Positions 1-4,682 of a stretch of DNA of 5,514 nt are shown one piece after another (the first letter of the stretch is position 1; each line of letters opens with the position of its first letter). The stretch is from Candidatus Brocadiia bacterium (GTDB taxonomy: Bacteria; Planctomycetota; MHYJ01; WSZJ01), in assembly GCA_013360825.1 (NCBI GenBank), contig JABWAY010000276.1, forward strand, positions 1 to 5,514. The letters are read 5' to 3'. The position numbers were made by a program, and so were the translations under genes. The notes beneath the pieces are model-generated. The model ran no database searches and was not told the DNA's origin. It saw only the letters and a list, made by a program, of their open reading frames with translations.

Positions 1-161
1 CGCGCCCGCAGCGCTGCCGGCGGCTGCGGCCGGTCCGCGCACAGCGCCCGCAGGAACCCGAATTCCACGCCGCACGCGGCGCACCCCTCCAGGTGCTCCC
101 GCAACGCCGGCGTCATCTCCCCTCCCGCCGTCACCCGGTCCTTCAGCTCGTCACACCGCAT
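1..161 (-). CDS. Zinc-binding anti-sigma factor, N-terminal part (runs off left edge)
   Basis: The first 53 residues of a protein that begins at the ATG at 161-159 and continues past base 1. The visible part reads MRCDELKDRV, then a stretch containing REHLEGCAACG. Cys3 and the His23-x3-Cys27-x2-Cys30 motif form the zinc-binding signature of the ZAS (anti-sigma) domain, which in this family holds a cognate ECF sigma factor inactive. The start overlaps the end of the upstream sigma gene by 11 bases in a different frame. An AGGAAGG Shine-Dalgarno (171-165) lies inside that sigma gene, so the two products are probably made by coupled translation. The rest of the protein, including any membrane segment or sensory domain, is outside the window, so the signal it senses cannot be inferred. 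A general zinc-finger domain protein is the alternative, but the position after a sigma gene makes anti-sigma much more likely. Confidence 0.85.
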   Translation of the reverse strand, partial: MRCDELKDRVTAGGEMTPALREHLEGCAACGVEFGFLRALCADRPQPPAALRA

Positions 162-678
162 GGCCCTTCCTCGCGAAATAGTCCCTCAACGCCTGCCGGC
201 CGCGCGACAGGCGCGACCCGACCGTGTTCACGTCGCACACCATGATCTCCGCCGCCTCCTGGTACGAAAACCCCTGCGCGTCGCAGAGCCAGAGCGCCTC
301 GCGGTACTCCCGCGGCACCGTCGCCAGAGCCCGTCCGATCGCGTCGGCCGCGTCCACACGCTCCAGCCCGTCCGACTCCACGCGGATGGCCTCCGGCTCC
401 AGCGACACCTCCCCGCGGCGCTGCCGGCGGCGGAGCACGTCGAGCGACGCGTTGCGCGCGACGGTCAGGAGCCACGCCTGGAACGACCGGGACGCGTCGT
501 AATTCGTGCTCCTCAGCAGGAGGAGGAAGGTGTCCTGCGTGATGTCCTCCGCATTGGCGCTGTTCCCGGTAAGGCGGAGGGCGTACCCGTAGACGGTCGC
601 CGCGTGGCGGTCGTAGAGGGTCGCGAGGGCGCGGCGGTCGCCGTTGACGGCGCGGGTCAGGAGGAGGGCGTCTTCCAT
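151..678 (-). CDS. ECF-family RNA polymerase sigma factor (sigma-70 type, group 4)
   Basis: A 175-residue protein from the ATG at 678-676 to the TGA at 153-151. It directs RNA polymerase to a specific promoter set and is presumably held in check by the coupled anti-sigma factor. Region 2 spans about residues 5-88. It includes LYDRHAATVYGYALRLTG, the acidic AEDITQDTF helix that contacts core polymerase, and the WLLTVARNASLDVLRRRQRR segment that binds the -10 element. A variable linker (about 89-115) leads to region 4 (about 116-170), where FSYQEAAEIM and VNTVGSRLSRGRQAL form the helix-turn-helix that reads the -35 element. Length and order are typical of a minimal ECF factor, with no C-terminal extension. 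The start was chosen because MEDALLLTRAVNGD matches the usual family N-terminus; a GGAG lies four bases upstream. The frame stays open upstream, and an ATG at 909 with a better ribosome-binding site would add 77 residues (see 679-909). Confidence 0.93.
   Translation of the reverse strand: MEDALLLTRAVNGDRRALATLYDRHAATVYGYALRLTGNSANAEDITQDTFLLLLRSTNYDASRSFQAWLLTVARNASLDVLRRRQRRGEVSLEPEAIRVESDGLERVDAADAIGRALATVPREYREALWLCDAQGFSYQEAAEIMVCDVNTVGSRLSRGRQALRDYFARKGHAV
165..171 (-). promoter_or_regulatory. Ribosome binding site of the anti-sigma gene, inside the sigma gene
   Basis: On the minus strand AGGAAGG sits just before the anti-sigma ATG (161-159), six bases from its AGGA core, and lies within the last codons of the sigma gene. 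Together with the 11-base overlap this fixes the anti-sigma start and suggests that ribosomes finishing the sigma factor re-initiate there, which would keep the two proteins in proportion. Confidence 0.6.
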
Positions 679-909
679 GGGGCTCCGGGTAACGACTCCC
701 GTGGCCGGCAGGGGGACGGTGTCGGTGACGGTCTGCGCCCGTGGCCGGCCCGTCGCCCGCGCCCGGGCAGGGAGTCCGGCCACCAGCATACCGACCGACT
801 GCGATCCGGTCGCGAGAGACTCGCCCGCGCCGCCGCGGACGCCGCCCGGGGGCGGGCGCCACCCCGTGGATCCCGGCTCGGCCACCGCCGTCCCTGCGAA
901 CGGGCTCAT
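679..909 (-). other. Possible 77-residue N-terminal extension of the sigma factor
   Basis: The whole stretch 679-1044 has no confidently assigned gene. Its left part is in frame with the sigma gene and begins at an ATG (909-907) preceded by GAGGAG at ideal six-base spacing (921-916), a better ribosome-binding site than that of the 678 start. By hand count about 87% of third codon positions in this stretch are G or C, as expected for coding DNA here. Against it, second positions are also about 74% G/C, giving a Gly/Pro/Ala/Arg/Thr-rich, almost lysine-free peptide with no recognisable domain, as translated non-coding GC-rich DNA would. ECF factors normally begin close to MEDALLL. Either the factor has a disordered extension or this is a GC-rich leader with a fortuitous start. 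I favour the short form only slightly. Confidence 0.35.
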
Positions 910-915
910 TCCTGT

Positions 916-921
916 CTCCTC
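916..921 (-). promoter_or_regulatory. Shine-Dalgarno sequence for the alternative sigma start at 909
   Basis: On the minus strand GAGGAG is followed by ACAGGA and then ATG (909-907), a textbook spacing of six bases. It is the strongest ribosome-binding site visible in the control region, and it is the main reason to consider that the sigma factor starts at 909 and not at 678. Confidence 0.4.
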
Positions 922-954
922 GCTGGATCCCCCGCACTGCCGGTCCGCACGATC

Positions 955-980
955 TACGTCCGGGCTCGCCGCGTTCTTCC
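955..980 (-). promoter_or_regulatory. Candidate ECF-type promoter for the sigma/anti-sigma operon
   Basis: Read on the minus strand, GGAAG (980-976) is followed after 17 bases by CGTA (958-955). Many ECF sigma factors recognise a -35 element built on GGAA or GAAC and a -10 element such as CGTC or CGTA about 16-17 bases away, and they often drive their own operon. Transcription would begin near 948, leaving a leader of about 40 bases before the ATG at 909 or about 270 bases before the ATG at 678. The match is short and found by eye, so chance is a real alternative. Confidence 0.3.
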
Positions 981-986
981 AGGGAA
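977..986. repeat. TTCC-N2-GGAA dyad between divergent promoters
   Basis: Two perfect inverted half sites, TTCC (977-980) and GGAA (983-986), are separated by two bases. Each half supplies the GGAA core of a possible ECF -35 element, one facing the sigma operon and one facing the large oxidoreductase gene. It could equally be a small operator for a dimeric regulator, or coincidence. Confidence 0.3.
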
Positions 987-1010
987 CCCGGCGGAAATGC
1001 GCGCGTTTCT
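982..1010 (+). promoter_or_regulatory. Weak candidate ECF-type promoter toward the oxidoreductase gene
   Basis: GGGAAC (982-987), then 17 bases, then GTTTCT (1005-1010). The -35-like part is a good ECF match; the -10-like part is only loosely ECF-like. Transcription would start near 1017 and give a leader of under 30 bases with no Shine-Dalgarno sequence. It overlaps the other candidate promoter at 1010-1038, so both could not be occupied together. Confidence 0.2.
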
Positions 1011-1038
1011 TGTCCCCCCCTCCGCCCCCGCATAAACT
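1010..1038 (+). promoter_or_regulatory. Candidate promoter giving a leaderless mRNA for the oxidoreductase gene
   Basis: TTGTCC (1010-1015) resembles the TTGACA -35 box at four of six bases. After an ideal 17-base spacer comes TAAACT (1033-1038), which matches TATAAT at four of six and fits the TANNNT pattern known upstream of leaderless genes. The last T of the box is followed by six bases and then the ATG at 1045, which is where transcription would begin. No Shine-Dalgarno sequence precedes this ATG (the bases before it are TTGCCCC), which agrees with a leaderless start. The spacer contains a run of seven C (1014-1020). Confidence 0.45.
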
Positions 1039-1044
1039 TGCCCC

Positions 1045-4000
1045 ATGACTTCCACCGCGACGAACTCCGCTCTGACTCCCGGGATCCCGGGATTCACATT
1101 CCCGGACCTTCATGCCCCCGCGCGCCTCCGTGCGCTGCTGGACCTGTTCCACGCCGAAGTGGCGAAGGTCGACCCCGCCCTGTCCGCAGCCTGGAAACCC
1201 TATGCGGATGCCCGCGGGGAGGGGTTCGGTCCCGTCCAGGTCTCGGACCTCCTGGTCCGGATGGCCCCCCACGTCTCCCGTTTCGTCGGCCGGCTTTTCG
1301 GCGTGACCTCGGAGCTGGCGGCGTTGAGCGCGACGGCGCGCGCGATGGATCCGCTCTGGCTGTTCAAACGGGACATCGTCGGCCGGCGGGTGCTCAAACA
1401 GGCGGCCACGGAGACGGCCCCCGCGGCCGAACGGACGGAGGGAATCGCCGCTGCGGCCGCCGTCCTGGCCTCCTGGCCCCCGCTTCCCGGCGAAAGCGAG
1501 GAACTCCGCGTCGCCCGCGCCGCCCTGCAGCTCGCCGCCTGGGAAAAGAAAGCGGACCCGGTGCCGGTGCAGGCCCTCCGGGCGGCCCTCCGCATCGCCC
1601 CGGACGTTCCGGATCCGCAGGTGGCGGCCCGCGCCCTGGACCTGCTGGCTTCCTGGCTGCGGCATCGTCATCACGCCGGCGAGCTCCGCGACTGGGCGTC
1701 GTTCCGGCAGCCGGAAACGCTGCACTTTCCCGACGGCCTCGTCGAACTGGTCCGGGCCGATCCCGCCCGCCCCGAGAGGATCACCGGGCCGGAACATCGC
1801 AGGCGCCGGCGGGACGGATTCGCGCTGACCGACCCCCGGATGGACGGGACCTTCGCGATGGGCGAGACGCACTACTGCATCTACTGCCACTCCCGCGACA
1901 AGGACTCGTGTTCCAAGGGGTTCCGGGAGAAGGACGGAAAGCCGAAGCCGAATCCGCTGGGAGTCCCTCTGGCCGGGTGCCCGCTGGAAGAGAAGATCTC
2001 CGAGGCGCAGTTCCTCAAGAAGGCGGGGGACGCGCTCGGCGCGCTGGCGTGCGTGATCATCGACAATCCGATGTGCCCCGGAACCGGCCACCGGATCTGC
2101 AACGACTGCATGAAAGCCTGCATCTTCCAGAAGCAGGAGCCGGTCAACATCCCCGAGATCGAGACGAACACGCTCACCGACGTCCTCGACCTGCCCTGGG
2201 GGTTCGAGATCTACTCGTTCCTGACGCGCTGGAATCCGCTCAACGTGAGGCGTCCCTGCGCGCTCCCGTACAACGGCCGGAACGTCCTCGTCGTCGGCCT
2301 CGGACCCGCCGGCTACACCCTCGCGCACTTCCTGGTCAACGAGGGGTTCGGCGTGGCGGGGATCGACGGGCTGAAGCTGGAGCCGCTCCCGGAAGACCTG
2401 GTCGGCGCCCCGGGACGCCCGTTCATCCCGCTGCGGAACTGGCGCGACCACCTCGAACCCCTCGACAACCGCGTGCTCCTGGGATTCGGCGGCGTCAGCG
2501 AGTACGGGATCACCGTGCGCTGGGACAAGAATTTCCTCAAGGTCCTCTACCTGACCCTGCTCCGCCGCGACCTGTTCCGCGCCTGGGGCGGAGTCCGGTT
2601 CGGCGGCACGCTGACGCTCGAGGACGCGTGGGAGCTCGGATTCCACCATGTGGCGATCGCGGCCGGCGCGGGGCGGCCGACGATCATCGACATGAAGAAC
2701 AACCTCTGCCGCGGGGTGCGCAAGGCGAGCGACTTCCTGATGGCGCTGCAGCTGACCGGCGCCTACAAGGAAAGCAGCCTCGCCAATCTCCAGCTCCGTC
2801 TCCCCGCCATGGTCATCGGCGGCGGACTGACCGCGATCGACGCCACCACGGAGGCCGCCGCGTACTACCCGCGGCAGGTCGAGAAATTCCTGGATCGATG
2901 GGAGCGGCTCATCGTCGCCGGGACGACCGAAGAGGCGCTCTTCGCCCGCTACGACGAGGAGGAGCGCGGGATCGCGCGCGAGTTCCTCGAGCACGGGATC
3001 GCCGTCCGCGCGGAGCGCGAGGCCGCGAAGCTCGAGGGCCGTCCGCCCGACTTCATGAAGCTCGTGAACGCGTGGGGCGGCGTCTCGATGGCGTACCGCA
3101 AGTCGATCCAGGACTCCCCCGCCTACCGGATCAATCACGAGGAGGTCATCAAGGCCCTCGAGGAGGGGATCACGATCGTCGAGAAAATGAACCCCGTCGA
3201 GTGCCACACCGATCGGTTCGGCTCGCTGGAAGCCGTCACGTTCGAGAAGTCGCGGGAGGTGGACGGCCGCTGGGTGGACACGAAGGAATTCGTGAAGCTG
3301 CCCGCGCGGAGCCTCTTCGTCGCGGCGGGGACGACGCCGAACATCATCTATGAGAAGGAACGCCCCGGGACGTTCCTGCTCGACGCGAAGAAGAAGTTCT
3401 TCCAGGCGCACAGGCCGGTGGACGGGAAGCTCGTTCCGGCGACCGGCGGGTTTTTCACGTCCTACGAGAAGGACGGACGCCGGGTCACCTTCTACGGAGA
3501 CAACCACCCGACCTACGCCGGGAGCGTCGTGAAGGCGATGGCGTCCGCGCGCGACGGGTACCCGCACGTCGTGGGGGAATTCGCGCGGGAGATCGCCGCC
3601 CTGACGCCCGCGGGCCAGCCGGAGCGCGACGCCGCGTGGAAGCGGCTGGTCGAGACGCTGGAGGACGGCCTCACCGCCCGGGTCCACGACGTCGTCCGCC
3701 TGACCCCGACGATCGTCGAGGTCTTCGTCCGCGCCCCCATGGCCGTCCGGCACTTCGAGCCCGGTCAGTTCTACCGGCTCCAGAACTACGAGGTCGATGC
3801 CCCGATCCTCGAGGGAACGAAACTCCTGACCGAGGGGCTGGCCCTGACCGGAGCCTGGACCGACAAGTCCAGGGGGCTCCTCTCCACGATCATCCTCGAG
3901 ATGGGAGGCTCTTCACGGCAGGTCGCCCTCTTCAGGAAAGGCCAGCGCGTCGTCCTGATGGGACCGACGGGGACGCCGACGCACATTCCGCGGGGCGAAG

Positions 4001-4644
4001 AGGTCATCCTGGCCGGCGGCGGGCTCGGCAACGCGGTCCTGTTTTCGATCGGCAAGGCTCTCCGGTCGGCGGGAAACCGCGTGCTGTATTTCGCGGCCTA
4101 TCGCAGCGCCGCGGACGTCTACCACGTCGACGACATCGAGCAGGCCAGCGACCAGATCATCTGGTCCGTGGACGGCGGAGACCAGATCCCCGCGCGGCGC
4201 CCCGGGGACCGGTCGTTCCGCGGGAACGTCGTTCAGGCGATGCTGGCCTACGCGAAGGGGGAGTTCGGCGACGGGGCGTTCCCGCTTTCGTGCGGCAAGC
4301 GGCTGATCGCGATCGGGAGCGACCGGATGATGGCCGCGGTCACCCGCGCGCGGAAGGAGGTGCTCGCCCCGTACCTGAAGGAACACATCGCGATCGGGAG
4401 CATCAACTCGTCGATGCAGTGCATGATGAAGGAGGTCTGCGCCCAGTGCCTCCAGAAGCATGTCGATCCCGTCACCGGCCGGGAGGCCGCTCCGGTTTTC
4501 TCCTGCTTCAACCAGGACCAGGAGATGGATCGTGTGGACTGGAAGAACCTGAACGACCGGCTGAAGACCAACTCCGTGCAGGAGAAGCTGGCGAACGCCT
4601 GGCTCGACATGATCTTCGCGAAGCACGAACTGGCCCGGACCTGA
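1045..4644 (+). CDS. Fused GltD/NfnB-like and PyrK/NfnA-like flavo-iron-sulfur pyridine nucleotide oxidoreductase
   Basis: A 1199-residue, probably cytosolic enzyme that likely transfers electrons between NAD(P)H and another carrier. Residues 1-270 form a mostly helical region I do not recognise. Residues 271-360 carry eight cysteines (278, 281, 289, 312; 344, 352, 355, 359), enough for two [4Fe-4S] clusters; GCPLEEKISE resembles the GCPLxxxIP motif of GltD. Residues 413-442 hold an FAD Rossmann motif (GLGPAG); 591-599 an NAD(P) motif (GGGLTAID); 759-766 VAAGTTPN; 816-832 the FAD-closing YGDNHPTYAGSVVKAMA. Residues 877-975 resemble the flavin-binding barrel of PyrK/NfnA (PGQFYRL, MGPTGTPT). 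Residues 987-1045 form an NAD-binding fold (LAGGGLGNAV). Cys1126, 1132, 1135 and 1154 fit a [2Fe-2S] site, followed by an NfnA-like tail. This is the content of NfnB plus NfnA in one chain. The physiological reaction, and whether it bifurcates electrons, is not shown. The ATG at 1045 lacks a Shine-Dalgarno; a leaderless start is likely. It stands alone, divergent from the sigma operon. Confidence 0.88.
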   Translation: MTSTATNSALTPGIPGFTFPDLHAPARLRALLDLFHAEVAKVDPALSAAWKPYADARGEGFGPVQVSDLLVRMAPHVSRFVGRLFGVTSELAALSATARAMDPLWLFKRDIVGRRVLKQAATETAPAAERTEGIAAAAAVLASWPPLPGESEELRVARAALQLAAWEKKADPVPVQALRAALRIAPDVPDPQVAARALDLLASWLRHRHHAGELRDWASFRQPETLHFPDGLVELVRADPARPERITGPEHRRRRRDGFALTDPRMDGTFAMGETHYCIYCHSRDKDSCSKGFREKDGKPKPNPLGVPLAGCPLEEKISEAQFLKKAGDALGALACVIIDNPMCPGTGHRICNDCMKACIFQKQEPVNIPEIETNTLTDVLDLPWGFEIYSFLTRWNPLNVRRPCALPYNGRNVLVVGLGPAGYTLAHFLVNEGFGVAGIDGLKLEPLPEDLVGAPGRPFIPLRNWRDHLEPLDNRVLLGFGGVSEYGITVRWDKNFLKVLYLTLLRRDLFRAWGGVRFGGTLTLEDAWELGFHHVAIAAGAGRPTIIDMKNNLCRGVRKASDFLMALQLTGAYKESSLANLQLRLPAMVIGGGLTAIDATTEAAAYYPRQVEKFLDRWERLIVAGTTEEALFARYDEEERGIAREFLEHGIAVRAEREAAKLEGRPPDFMKLVNAWGGVSMAYRKSIQDSPAYRINHEEVIKALEEGITIVEKMNPVECHTDRFGSLEAVTFEKSREVDGRWVDTKEFVKLPARSLFVAAGTTPNIIYEKERPGTFLLDAKKKFFQAHRPVDGKLVPATGGFFTSYEKDGRRVTFYGDNHPTYAGSVVKAMASARDGYPHVVGEFAREIAALTPAGQPERDAAWKRLVETLEDGLTARVHDVVRLTPTIVEVFVRAPMAVRHFEPGQFYRLQNYEVDAPILEGTKLLTEGLALTGAWTDKSRGLLSTIILEMGGSSRQVALFRKGQRVVLMGPTGTPTHIPRGEEVILAGGGLGNAVLFSIGKALRSAGNRVLYFAAYRSAADVYHVDDIEQASDQIIWSVDGGDQIPARRPGDRSFRGNVVQAMLAYAKGEFGDGAFPLSCGKRLIAIGSDRMMAAVTRARKEVLAPYLKEHIAIGSINSSMQCMMKEVCAQCLQKHVDPVTGREAAPVFSCFNQDQEMDRVDWKNLNDRLKTNSVQEKLANAWLDMIFAKHELART
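1077..1105. repeat. Cluster of palindromic TCCCGGGA elements early in the oxidoreductase gene
   Basis: TCCCGGGATCCCGGGA (1077-1092) is a perfect 16-base palindrome and also two tandem 8-base copies. A third, partial copy (TCCCGG, 1100-1105) can pair with CCGGGA (1087-1092) across a seven-base loop. The cluster lies 33-61 bases into the open reading frame, in codons 11-21 (encoding TPGIPGFTFP). It is able to form alternative hairpins in the first part of the mRNA. It may be only a codon effect of the Pro-Gly-Ile-Pro-Gly stretch. Confidence 0.5.
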
Positions 4645-4645
4645 G

Positions 4646-4678
4646 GCCCCGGGGCGGAGGGAACCCGCCTCCCCGGGC
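4646..4678. terminator. GC-rich hairpin between convergent genes, possible two-way terminator
   Basis: GCCC and GGGG (4646-4649, 4651-4654, one C bulged) can pair with CCCC and GGGC (4671-4678). Further partial pairing is possible inside, or alternatively GGCGG (4653-4657) with CCGCC (4665-4669). It fills the 38-base gap between the stop codons of two genes that face each other. There is no run of T on either side, so it is not a classic intrinsic terminator. It may work through a pause or factor-dependent release, or only protect the 3' ends of the messages. Confidence 0.4.
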
Positions 4679-4682
4679 GCGG

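Noticed and set aside
143..1035. Open frames of nearly 300 codons on both strands across the sigma gene and control region
   Set aside because: The plus-strand frame is antisense to the sigma factor. The minus-strand one is an Arg/Pro-rich out-of-frame reading. Neither shows a family motif.
741..3353. 870-codon plus-strand open frame overlapping the oxidoreductase gene
   Set aside because: It is extremely rich in Arg, Pro and Gly with no domain, and it shares its span with a gene that has clear FAD, NAD(P) and Fe-S motifs in another frame.
679..3753. Very long minus-strand open frame continuous with the sigma factor gene and antisense to the oxidoreductase gene
   Set aside because: Only the last 175 residues match a protein family. 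The rest mirrors codons of the real plus-strand gene and is the usual antisense open frame of GC-rich coding DNA.
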